A stretch of DNA of 64,000 nucleotides, taken from contig JBMOLU010000085.1 of assembly GCA_049325275.1 (NCBI GenBank), forward strand, positions 62,001 through 126,000. Reading direction: 5' to 3'. This DNA comes from CAIQJJ01 sp049325275. Lineage in GTDB: Bacteria; Chloroflexota; Anaerolineae; Anaerolineales; UBA4823. How positions within the stretch are numbered: position 1 is the stretch's first letter; each line of letters begins with the position of its first letter. Positions 1 through 7,262 of this stretch are shown one piece after another. A program made the translations under genes and the position numbers. The notes under the pieces were generated by a model. That model worked only from the letters and a program-made list of their open reading frames with translations, ran no database searches and was not told the origin of the DNA.

Positions 1-1
1 C

Positions 2-385
2 ATCGCCGCCGGCGGCGGCGGCATCCCGGTGATCGACATCGGCGCTGGCGAATACCGCGGCACGGCGGCCGTAATCGACAAAGACTTCGCCGCCTCGCTG
101 CTGGCCCGCAAGCTCAAAGCCGATCTGTTCCTGATCGCCACGGCAGTCGAAAAGGTCTGCCTCAACTATGGCAAACCTGACGAAAAGCCCATCGAACGCA
201 TGACCCTGGCGCAGGCCAGGCAGTACATGGCCGCAGGGCACTTTGCCAAAGGCTCCATGTGGCCCAAAATCCAAGCCATCCTCTGGTACCTCGAAGCGGG
301 CGGCAAGCAGGCCATCATCACCGATCCACCCAACCTGGGCCGGGCCCTGCGCGGCGAAACCGGCACGTTGATCGTGCCGGAGTAG
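2..385 (+). CDS. arcC: Carbamate kinase, C-terminal part (cut by window edge)
   Basis: Carbamate kinase interconverts carbamoyl phosphate plus ADP with ATP plus carbamate; it usually serves the arginine deiminase route or other carbamoyl-phosphate catabolism in the cytoplasm. The frame is already open at base 2 and reads a Gly-rich stretch (AAGGGGIPVI), then AAVIDKDFAASLLA, ADLFLIATAVEKV and a GKPDEKPIERMTLAQ segment. These are the usual C-terminal blocks of this amino-acid kinase family, including the ATP-site Asp/Lys. The last residues (GETGTLIVPE) fit the normal C-terminus, so only the N-terminal part is missing. Upstream partners such as arcA or arcB cannot be seen. Identification is confident; the metabolic role is inferred from the family. 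Confidence 0.9.
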   Translation: MAAGGGGIPVIDIGAGEYRGTAAVIDKDFAASLLARKLKADLFLIATAVEKVCLNYGKPDEKPIERMTLAQARQYMAAGHFAKGSMWPKIQAILWYLEAGGKQAIITDPPNLGRALRGETGTLIVPE

Positions 386-395
386 GAAAATTTTT
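360..395 (+). terminator. Candidate terminator overlapping the end of arcC
   Basis: An 8-bp perfect stem (360-367 with 373-380, loop ttgat) covers the last codons and is followed, 10 bases later, by a T-run at 391-395. The distance to the T-run is longer than in a textbook intrinsic terminator, so this is only a candidate. Confidence 0.35.
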
Positions 396-431
396 CGGGT
401 TTGCCGCCACCGCTTACCAACCGAAATAGGG

Positions 432-437
432 TAAAAT
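432..437 (+). promoter_or_regulatory. Candidate -10 box (TAAAAT) for the BMP lipoprotein gene
   Basis: TAAAAT lies 74 bases before the ATG at 512 in the only intergenic space after arcC. No convincing -35 hexamer lies 16-19 bases upstream. The same hexamer occurs in other promoter-like sites of the window. The gene itself has a clear Shine-Dalgarno (GGAGGAG) just before the ATG. Confidence 0.35.
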
Positions 438-511
438 AAAAATCCACGGATGGATGGCACATCCACACCCAAACCCACGTCCCCACAATTTCTCATAGGA
501 GGAGAAACCGT

Positions 512-1747
512 ATGTCCCGCAAACTTTGGATTCTGATATCCACCCTGCTGGTCGCGTCGATGCTTCTGGCCGCCTGCCAGCAAAGTGCTGCGCCGCAGGC
601 CACACAGGTGCCCGGCTCCACCCAGCTCGCACCGGTCGATTTCACCTTCGGGATGCTGCTCGTCGGCCCGTATAACGATCACGGCTGGAGCCAGGCGCAC
701 TACGACGCCGGCTTGTACGTCGAAAAGCAACTGCCCGGCACCAAGATGATCTACATCGACAAGGTCAATCCGGCAGACCGCCCCGGCACGACGCCGGCCC
801 AACTGGCCGAGGAGCTTGTCGGCCAGGGTGCGAAACTGATCATCTTCAACTCCGACGACATGAAGGACAGCGCCACCGAGTTTGCCCAGGCCCATTCAGA
901 CATCAAGGTCATCATGGCCTCGGGCGACCAAGTCTGGAAGGAAGGCCGCGCCTACATCGAGATGCCCAACATGGTCAACATCATGGGACGCATGGAGTAC
1001 GGCAAAATGATTGCCGGCTGCGCCGCCGCCCTGACCAGTGAAACCGGCAAGATCGGTTATCTTGGCCCATTGATCAACGACGAAACCCGCCGCCTGGCTG
1101 CATCGGCCTACCTGGGCGCCAAATACTGCTGGACCAACTACGCCGGGAAAGACGCCGCCGACCTGGCGTTCAAAGTGACCTGGATCGGTTTCTGGTTCAA
1201 TATCCCCGGCGTGACCTCCGATCCGACACAAGTGGCCGACGACTTCTTCAACAGCGACTACGACGTTGTCATTTCGGGCATCGACACCACCGAAGCCGTC
1301 GTCGAAGCCAAGAAGTTCAGCGAAGCGGGCAAGAAAGTTTGGGCCATTCCCTACGACTACATCGGTTCCTGTGAAGAAGGCAAAGAAATCTGCCTGGGTG
1401 TGCCTTATTTCAACTGGGGGCCTGCCTACATCGGTCAGATCAGCACGGTCATCGCCGGGACCTGGACATCCAACTTCCAATGGAACGGCCCCTTCTGGCA
1501 GGACATCAATAATCCCGATGCCAGCGCCGTAGGTTTCGTCAAGGGCGAAGCGCTGAGCGCTGACGCTGCCGCCAGCGTGGACGCCTTCATTGCCACCCTG
1601 GCCAACGGCCTCAATCTGTGGACCGGCCCGCTCAACCTGCAAGATGGCACGGTTTACCTGAAAGACGGCGAAGTCGCCACCGACCAGCAAATCTGGTACC
1701 TGCCGCAGTTGCTCGAAGGCATGGAAGGCCAGAGCGTTTCTGAGTAA
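512..1747 (+). CDS. BMP-family ABC transporter substrate-binding lipoprotein
   Basis: Exported solute-binding lipoprotein of the basic membrane protein (Med/PnrA) family, whose characterised members bind nucleosides or related compounds. The start is fixed by a strong AGGAGGAG ribosome site. Residues 1-22 form a lipoprotein signal peptide with lipobox LAAC, lipidated Cys at 22, followed by a Q/A/T-rich linker. The body has the family pattern: VGPYNDHGWSQAHYDAG near the N-terminus, LIIFNSDDMKDSATEFA, GKIGYLGPLIN, a DVVISGIDTTEAV segment and AIPYDYIGSCEEGKE. Length (411 aa) is slightly above the usual 330-380. An ABC ATPase gene follows after 214 bases, but no permease gene is adjacent. Substrate cannot be read from the sequence. 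Confidence 0.88.
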   Translation: MSRKLWILISTLLVASMLLAACQQSAAPQATQVPGSTQLAPVDFTFGMLLVGPYNDHGWSQAHYDAGLYVEKQLPGTKMIYIDKVNPADRPGTTPAQLAEELVGQGAKLIIFNSDDMKDSATEFAQAHSDIKVIMASGDQVWKEGRAYIEMPNMVNIMGRMEYGKMIAGCAAALTSETGKIGYLGPLINDETRRLAASAYLGAKYCWTNYAGKDAADLAFKVTWIGFWFNIPGVTSDPTQVADDFFNSDYDVVISGIDTTEAVVEAKKFSEAGKKVWAIPYDYIGSCEEGKEICLGVPYFNWGPAYIGQISTVIAGTWTSNFQWNGPFWQDINNPDASAVGFVKGEALSADAAASVDAFIATLANGLNLWTGPLNLQDGTVYLKDGEVATDQQIWYLPQLLEGMEGQSVSE

Positions 1748-1800
1748 CCGTACAGCCTGACGGATCTTCAAAATCTGCCAGACTTTCTACCAACACGGGT

Positions 1801-1829
1801 TTGACGAATTGGCACGGATGGTATATAAC
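1801..1829 (+). promoter_or_regulatory. Promoter before the ABC ATPase gene, with palindrome across the -10
   Basis: TTGACG (1801-1806), a 17-base spacer and TATAAC (1824-1829) form a good sigma-70-type promoter in the gap between the lipoprotein and ATPase genes. An inverted repeat, cacgga (1813-1818) and tccgtg (1830-1835), is centred on the -10 box and could be an operator. The ATPase may therefore be transcribed independently of the binding protein. Confidence 0.55.
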
Positions 1830-1862
1830 TCCGTGTAGTTCGCCAAGCCTGTGTTTTTTTCT

Positions 1863-1918
1863 GGGAGGGCGGTTGGCCTGGTGCCGCTTTCTGGTGCGGG
1901 CAAGATGCCCGCCCTCCC
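1863..1918 (+). repeat. Nested hairpin element in the leader of the ABC ATPase gene
   Basis: gggagggcgg (1863-1872) is complementary to 1909-1918. A second stem, gcgggca with tgcccgc (1896-1902 and 1906-1912), shares bases with it, so the two folds exclude each other. Sequences of the type gcgggcaagatgcccgc recur as dispersed intergenic elements in several bacteria, from memory. The element lies between the promoter and the ATG at 1962, so it is transcribed. Confidence 0.45.
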
Positions 1919-1961
1919 GGCAGGCGATCGTCCTGGTCACCATGCACACATCCCCGGTCCT

Positions 1962-3443
1962 ATGAACGTCGAACTGCGCAATATCTACAAAACCTTCGGC
2001 ACGCTGCACGCCAACAACGGCATCAGCCTCGACATCCCTGCCGGCACGATCCAGGGCATCCTGGGAGAAAACGGCGCCGGGAAATCGACTCTGATGAAGA
2101 TCCTCTCCGGCTTCTACCAGCCCACGCGCGGTGAAATCCTGCTCGACGGCCAAGCGGTGACCATCCACTCTCCCGCCGATGCGATCCGTCACGGTGTGGG
2201 CATGCTGCACCAGGATCCGTTGGATTTTCCTGCCATGCAGGTGAGCGACAACTTCCTGCTCGGCCAGGGCGGTGGCCTGCTCCCCAACCGCAAACAGGCT
2301 GTAGCGGCGCTACAGGCTTTGCAAGGGCGGCTGGGGTTTTCCCTCAGTCCCGCAGCTTACGTCGACTCGCTGACCGTCGGCGAGCGCCAGCAGCTTGAAA
2401 TCCTGCGCCTGTTGTGGTTGGGCGCGCGCGTCCTGATCCTCGATGAACCCACCACCGGCATCAGCGCCAGCCAGAAAGAAAAGCTCTTCGCCGCCCTCAA
2501 ACTGCTCATCCAGGAAGGCAAGACGATCGTCTTCGTTTCCCACAAGCTGGAAGACGTCGAGCAACTCTGCGACAAGATCGCCGTCCTGCGCCAGGGAGCG
2601 CTCGTCGGCGAAATGGCCCCGCCTTACGTGACGGCGCACCTGGTGACGTGGATGTTCGATAAGGTCGTCACCCTCGGCGAGCGCCTCACCTGCGGGCAAG
2701 AAAGGCCAGTCCTTTCGGTGCGTGACCTGGCACTGGAAGATTCCCGTCTCTATATCGAAAGCATCAAACTGGATGTCTGCGCCGGTGAAGTGATCGGCCT
2801 GGCCGGAATGGAAGGAAGCGGGCAGGCGCTTTTCCTGCGGGCCTGCGCCGGGCTGGTGCGGCCGGTCGCCGGGGCCCTGGCCATCGCCGGGCACGATATG
2901 ACCGGCAAAGCCTACCATCGCTTCCGGCAGCGCAAGGTGGCTTACTTACCGGCATCCCGCCTCGAAGAAGGCCTGGCCGCCGGCATGACACTCACCGAAC
3001 ATTTCGTCCTGGCAGAGGAAAGCGATCGTTTCCTGGTGGATTGGAAGCAAGGGGAGGCGTTGGCCAGGCAGCGCATTGCCGAATTCAATATCCGTGGGCA
3101 GCCTTATTCGACCGTTGAAGCGCTTTCGGGCGGCAACCAGCAGCGCGCCTTGCTGGCCCTGCTGCAAACGCCGCTCTCGTTGATCCTGCTCGAGCACCCC
3201 ACACGCGGGCTGGACATCGAATCGACGATTTACCTCTGGGGCAAGCTCAAAGAACGCTGCGCCCGGGAAGGCACCGCCATCATTTTCATTTCGGCCGACC
3301 TGGACGAGTTGTTGCAGTACAGCGACCGCCTGCTGGTCTTTTTCTCCGGCAAAGTTTCTCCCCCACTCGACGCAGCCACGACCAGCGTGGCGCAACTGGG
3401 GCAGTTTATCGGCGGCAAAGGATGGGAACGATCATGCCTTTGA
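1962..3443 (+). CDS. Sugar/nucleoside-type ABC transporter ATP-binding protein, two nucleotide-binding domains
   Basis: Cytoplasmic ATPase subunit of the simple sugar / nucleoside (BMP-linked) ABC class, with two fused nucleotide-binding domains. Domain 1 has Walker A GENGAGKST, signature LTVGERQQLEIL and Walker B LILDEPTTG. Domain 2 has a degenerate Walker A (GMEGSGQ), signature LSGGNQQRALLA and a Walker B-like LILLEHPTRG. One weakened site is normal in this family. I chose ATG 1962 (MNVELRNIYKTF), the usual N-terminus; the frame is open back to 1851 but that part reads through a hairpin element. Length is then 493 aa, typical. The permeases expected downstream are missing, and the 3' end overlaps a Ser/Thr kinase gene. 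Confidence 0.9.
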   Translation: MNVELRNIYKTFGTLHANNGISLDIPAGTIQGILGENGAGKSTLMKILSGFYQPTRGEILLDGQAVTIHSPADAIRHGVGMLHQDPLDFPAMQVSDNFLLGQGGGLLPNRKQAVAALQALQGRLGFSLSPAAYVDSLTVGERQQLEILRLLWLGARVLILDEPTTGISASQKEKLFAALKLLIQEGKTIVFVSHKLEDVEQLCDKIAVLRQGALVGEMAPPYVTAHLVTWMFDKVVTLGERLTCGQERPVLSVRDLALEDSRLYIESIKLDVCAGEVIGLAGMEGSGQALFLRACAGLVRPVAGALAIAGHDMTGKAYHRFRQRKVAYLPASRLEEGLAAGMTLTEHFVLAEESDRFLVDWKQGEALARQRIAEFNIRGQPYSTVEALSGGNQQRALLALLQTPLSLILLEHPTRGLDIESTIYLWGKLKERCAREGTAIIFISADLDELLQYSDRLLVFFSGKVSPPLDAATTSVAQLGQFIGGKGWERSCL

Positions 3444-4300
3444 AGGCCGGCATGCTGCTCAACGATCGCTACAAAATCATCGAGGTCTTGGGGGCCGGAG
3501 ATTTTGGAACCGTTTACCGTGCCAGTTACCAACGGCCAGCCTCAGACGGCACCGGGCGGCCGGTGCAGGGCAACGAAGTCGCCATCAAAGAGATGCCCAT
3601 GCCGATGATCGTCGACTGCGAGCGCCAGGCCGACCTGCGCGGCGCGCTCGACCATCCCGCCATTCCGCGCATTTACGGCTATTTCGCCGCCGGGCCTTAC
3701 GCCTATCTGGTGCAGGAACTGATCCCCGGCTGCAACCTCGAGGCAGCACTTGCACGCCAGGACGGCTTCATCCCCGAAAAGACCGTCCTCGGCTGGGCGA
3801 TTCAGCTCTGCGACACGTTGCACTACCTGCACAATCACCCCTACCATCCCATCATCTTCCGCGACGTTAAACCGAACAATATCATGGTCACGCCCGAGGA
3901 GCGCGTCTACCTGGTCGACTTTGGCCTGGCGCGCGCCTACCCGCCGCGCTTTTTCGAAGAAGAGCTGCCGCAGTTTGCGCACCTGTGGCGCGGCCTGGAC
4001 ATGGGTACGGCCGGCTACTCGCCGCCGGAACAATACGAAGGCTACGTCACCCCACAAAGCGATCTCTACGCCCTGGGAGCAACGCTCCACCACCTGCTCA
4101 CCCGCCGCGATCCGCGCACGCAGCCACCCTTTACATTCGAAGCCGTCTCCATGCGCAGCCTCAATCCGCATATCTCTGCGGCCCTCGAAAGCATCATTCT
4201 CAAGTCCCTGAACCGTGATCTCGACAAGCGCTTCGCATCGGCCCGCCAAATGCAAGTAGCCTTGGAAGAAGTCCTGGCATCTCATCTCTCAGCATCCTGA
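3434..4300 (+). CDS. Soluble Hanks-type serine/threonine protein kinase
   Basis: Small (288 aa) eukaryotic-like protein kinase made almost only of the catalytic domain, with no transmembrane segment or sensor domain. Visible motifs: glycine loop LGAGDFGTVYRA, VAIKE with the ATP-binding Lys near residue 52, catalytic loop FRDVKPNN near 144 (Phe replaces the His of HRD), metal-binding DFG near 163, and the activation-segment end GTAGYSPPEQ. ATG 3434 gives a protein starting MPLKAGMLLNDRY and leaves room for an AAGGA ribosome site; ATG 3422 is also possible. The gene overlaps the ABC ATPase gene by 10 bases, implying co-translation. Targets are unknown; a link to the transporter is only suggested by position. 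Confidence 0.88.
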   Translation: MPLKAGMLLNDRYKIIEVLGAGDFGTVYRASYQRPASDGTGRPVQGNEVAIKEMPMPMIVDCERQADLRGALDHPAIPRIYGYFAAGPYAYLVQELIPGCNLEAALARQDGFIPEKTVLGWAIQLCDTLHYLHNHPYHPIIFRDVKPNNIMVTPEERVYLVDFGLARAYPPRFFEEELPQFAHLWRGLDMGTAGYSPPEQYEGYVTPQSDLYALGATLHHLLTRRDPRTQPPFTFEAVSMRSLNPHISAALESIILKSLNRDLDKRFASARQMQVALEEVLASHLSAS

Positions 4301-4307
4301 TTCCACT

Positions 4308-5486
4308 ATGTCAACCCTTCGCTTTCTCACTGCCGGCGAATCGCACGGCCCCGCTTTGACCGCCATCCTCGACGGCATCCCTGCCGGATTGCCGCTCACC
4401 TCGCAGCAAATTGCGTACGACCTGGCCCGCCGCCAGAGCGGTTACGGCGCCGGGCCGCGCATGAAGATAGAAAAAGATGAAGCGCAGATCCTGAGCGGCG
4501 TGCTCGAAGGCCGCACGATCGGCGCACCGATCAGCCTCTCGATCGAAAATCGCGATCACAGCAAATGGCGCGGCAGGGCGGTCGAACCCTTTACCACGCC
4601 GCGTCCCGGGCATGCCGACCTGGCTGCGGCGATCAAGTACGGTTACGATGACCTGCGTCCGGCGCTCGAGCGTGCCTCGGCGCGTGAAACGGCCGCCCGC
4701 GTCGCCGTAGGCGCCATCTGCCGCGCCTTACTGGCCGAGTTTGGCATCACGGTGGGCGGCTACGTCGTCTCATTGGGCGAAATCGACGCCAGCCTGGAAC
4801 CTCTCGACTACCGCGAACGCATCGCCAAAGCCCTTCAGTCGGACGTCGGCTGCCCCGACGCAGCGGCCGGCGAAGCCATGCGCGCCCGTATCCGCCGTGT
4901 GATGGACGAAAAGGACACCCTTGGCGGGGTGATCGAAGTGGTCGCGCTTGGCCTGCCCGCCGGCTTGGGGACACATACCCAGTGGGACCGCCGCCTCGAC
5001 GCCCGTATCGCCGCCGCGATCCTTAGCATCCAGGCGATGAAGGGCGTCGAAATCGGTCCGGCGTTCGCCAACACGCGCCTGCCGGGCACGCAGGTTCACG
5101 ACGGCATTTATCTCGGCCAAGGCGCGCAACTCACCCGCCAGACCGCCCGCTCCGGCGGAACCGAGGCCGGCATCAGCACCGGCCAAGCGCTGACGGTACG
5201 CGCCGCCATGAAGCCCATCCCGACCACACTCACCCCGCAAACAACCGTCGACCTGGCCACCGGACAGCCTACGCCCACGCAGTACGAGCGTTCCGACTTC
5301 TGCCCCGTGCCGCGAGGCGTCGTCATCGTCGAAGCCATGCTGTGTTACGTGCTGGCCGAAGCGCTGCTCGAAAAGCTCGGCGGCGACTCGATTGCGGAAA
5401 TGAAACCGCGCTTCGAGAACCTGCGCCAGGCCCGCCTGGAAGATTTGCTCGTGAACGGCCAATCTCACATTTTTTGGCCGGAATAG
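4308..5486 (+). CDS. aroC: Chorismate synthase
   Basis: Cytoplasmic enzyme that converts 5-enolpyruvylshikimate-3-phosphate to chorismate using reduced FMN, the last step of the shikimate pathway. The N-terminus reads RFLTAGESHGPALTAILDGIPAG, holding the signature around the conserved Ser-His. Further blocks typical of the family are RQSGYGAGPRMKIE, HADLAAAIKYGYDD, LERASARETAARVA and the SGGTEAGISTGQ region that closes on the flavin. The 392-aa length is normal. It starts 7 bases after the kinase stop and is followed 13 bases later by aroKB, so these form one shikimate transcription unit. Confidence 0.96.
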   Translation: MSTLRFLTAGESHGPALTAILDGIPAGLPLTSQQIAYDLARRQSGYGAGPRMKIEKDEAQILSGVLEGRTIGAPISLSIENRDHSKWRGRAVEPFTTPRPGHADLAAAIKYGYDDLRPALERASARETAARVAVGAICRALLAEFGITVGGYVVSLGEIDASLEPLDYRERIAKALQSDVGCPDAAAGEAMRARIRRVMDEKDTLGGVIEVVALGLPAGLGTHTQWDRRLDARIAAAILSIQAMKGVEIGPAFANTRLPGTQVHDGIYLGQGAQLTRQTARSGGTEAGISTGQALTVRAAMKPIPTTLTPQTTVDLATGQPTPTQYERSDFCPVPRGVVIVEAMLCYVLAEALLEKLGGDSIAEMKPRFENLRQARLEDLLVNGQSHIFWPE

Positions 5487-5499
5487 GACACCAAACGCC

Positions 5500-7074
5500 A
5501 TGTCTCCCAAGCCCAATTCCTCCATCCTTCTCTACGGCCCATCCGGAACCGGCAAGACCAGCATGGGCCGCTTGCTTGCCGAAGCCCTTGCCCTGCCCTT
5601 CAACGATCTCGACATCGATATCGAAACCCGCAGCGGGCGTAAAATTCCCGAAATTTTTGCCGGCGATGGTGAACCGGCCTTTCGCGAGATGGAACGCGCC
5701 GGCCTGGAACGCCTGCTGAACGCAGGCGGCGTGATCAGCCTCGGCGGTGGAGCCTTGACGCATGGCCCAACGCGCGCCCTGGCCGAAGCACAAAGCGGGC
5801 GGGTGCTGCTGCTCAAAGCAAACCCTGACGTGATCGTTACCCGCCTGCAGGCCGACGCCACCAACCAACGCCCACTCTTGCAGGGCGACCCGCACAAAAA
5901 GCTAGAGGAGATGCTCGAAAGGCGTGGGCCCCACTATGCTGAATTCCCCTTGCAGCTCGACACGACCCATCTCAGCCCAGCCGAAGCCGCCTGGCAAGCG
6001 CAAATTTTGCTGGGCATGTTCCGCGTGACCGGTATGGGCAAAGACTACGACGTGCGTGTGGCGCCCGGGTCGATCGATGAGATCGGCGCAGAAATGGCCG
6101 CCCGCCAGTTCAAAGGCCCGGTCGCCCTGGTCAGTGATGAAAACACCGCCAAACGCTACGCGGAACGCGCCGCAGCTTCGATTGCCGCCGCCGGATATGC
6201 CGTACAAACGATCGTCGTCCCGCCGGGAGAACAGCACAAGACCCTGCGCACCGTCGAAAGAATGTGGGCCGGCTTCCTGCAGGCAGGCATCGAACGCGGC
6301 AGCACCATCGTGGCATTGGGCGGTGGCGTGCTCGGCGACCTGACCGGCTTCGCCGCGGCGACGTGGCTGCGCGGCATACGTTGGGTAAACGTTCCCACGA
6401 CACTGCTGGCTATGTGCGATTCGTCGCTCGGCGGGAAGACCGGCGCCGATCTGCCCGAGGGGAAGAACCTGGTGGGAGCTTTCCACCCTCCCGCGCTGGT
6501 GCTGGCCGACCCCGGCGTACTGGCCACCTTACCGCAAGCAGAAATCAACAACGGCATGGCCGAAGTCATCAAGCACGGCATCATCGAGGATGCGGCCTTG
6601 ATCGACTTATGCGCGCAGGCTCGTGAAGCCGTAAACCGCCAGGCCTGGAACGAGATCGTCTCCCGGTCGATGGCAGTCAAGATCAAAATCATTCAAGAAG
6701 ACCCCTACGAAAAGGCGCGCCGGCAAGCCCTCAATCTCGGTCACACCATCGGTCACGCCGTCGAACTGGTCTCCGGCTTCCGTATACGGCACGGCGAGGC
6801 CGTGGCGATCGGCATGGTGGCCGAGGCACGTTTGGCTGAAAAGATGGGTCTCGCCGATCCGGACGAATTCCTGGCTATGCGCATCGCATCCGTTTGCCAG
6901 GCGGCCGGCCTGCCCACCGAGATTCCGCCCGAACTCGATCACCAGGCCATCCGTCGGGCCATCCAGCAAGACAAGAAAAAGGCCGGCGGCAAGGTGAAGT
7001 ATGCCCTGCCGGCCGCCATCGGCCGCGTGATCACCGGTGTGAACGTAGAAGAAGCGCTGCTGCACGAACTGTAA
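5500..7074 (+). CDS. aroKB: Bifunctional shikimate kinase / 3-dehydroquinate synthase
   Basis: Fusion of two shikimate-pathway enzymes that act at different steps. Residues 1 to about 170 are shikimate kinase: P-loop YGPSGTGKTSMG, substrate Asp in NDLDIDIE, GGGALTH and a lid Arg in TNQRPLLQ. Residues from about 178 to 524 are 3-dehydroquinate synthase, NAD- and metal-dependent: PPGEQHKTL, GGGVLGDLTGFAAATW, SLGGKTGADLPEGKN, EVIKHGII and the metal-ligand NLGHTIGHAVE. All key residues of both halves are present, so both activities are expected. The fused arrangement is known in several bacteria. It sits directly behind aroC; the third shikimate gene, aroQ, comes only after two membrane-protein genes. 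Confidence 0.95.
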   Translation: MSPKPNSSILLYGPSGTGKTSMGRLLAEALALPFNDLDIDIETRSGRKIPEIFAGDGEPAFREMERAGLERLLNAGGVISLGGGALTHGPTRALAEAQSGRVLLLKANPDVIVTRLQADATNQRPLLQGDPHKKLEEMLERRGPHYAEFPLQLDTTHLSPAEAAWQAQILLGMFRVTGMGKDYDVRVAPGSIDEIGAEMAARQFKGPVALVSDENTAKRYAERAAASIAAAGYAVQTIVVPPGEQHKTLRTVERMWAGFLQAGIERGSTIVALGGGVLGDLTGFAAATWLRGIRWVNVPTTLLAMCDSSLGGKTGADLPEGKNLVGAFHPPALVLADPGVLATLPQAEINNGMAEVIKHGIIEDAALIDLCAQAREAVNRQAWNEIVSRSMAVKIKIIQEDPYEKARRQALNLGHTIGHAVELVSGFRIRHGEAVAIGMVAEARLAEKMGLADPDEFLAMRIASVCQAAGLPTEIPPELDHQAIRRAIQQDKKKAGGKVKYALPAAIGRVITGVNVEEALLHEL

Positions 7075-7153
7075 ATGGCCTGCAAGGCAAGCTGCATTGC
7101 AATGCACGGACCTGCGTCGCAGCGATCGCCGGCGTGGTCCGAAAGTCACGGAG

Positions 7154-7182
7154 TTGCGCGTTTTCTGCTTTGGCGGTAAAGT
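7154..7182 (+). promoter_or_regulatory. Candidate promoter for the giant membrane-protein gene
   Basis: TTGCGC (7154-7159), a 17-base spacer and TAAAGT (7177-7182) lie in the 188-base gap after aroKB. The gap also holds a good ribosome site (GGGAGGCGAG) just before the ATG at 7263. Confidence 0.4.
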
Positions 7183-7262
7183 AGTGATGTACTGCGATGC
7201 GATGCGGGCGCTTGCGCCTCAACAGCCAAACCGGGTCCTTTTGCGTTCAGGGAGGCGAGGTC

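Noticed and set aside
1851..1961. Extended N-terminus of the ABC ATPase
   Set aside because: Those 37 codons translate the nested hairpin element; the conserved protein begins at ATG 1962.
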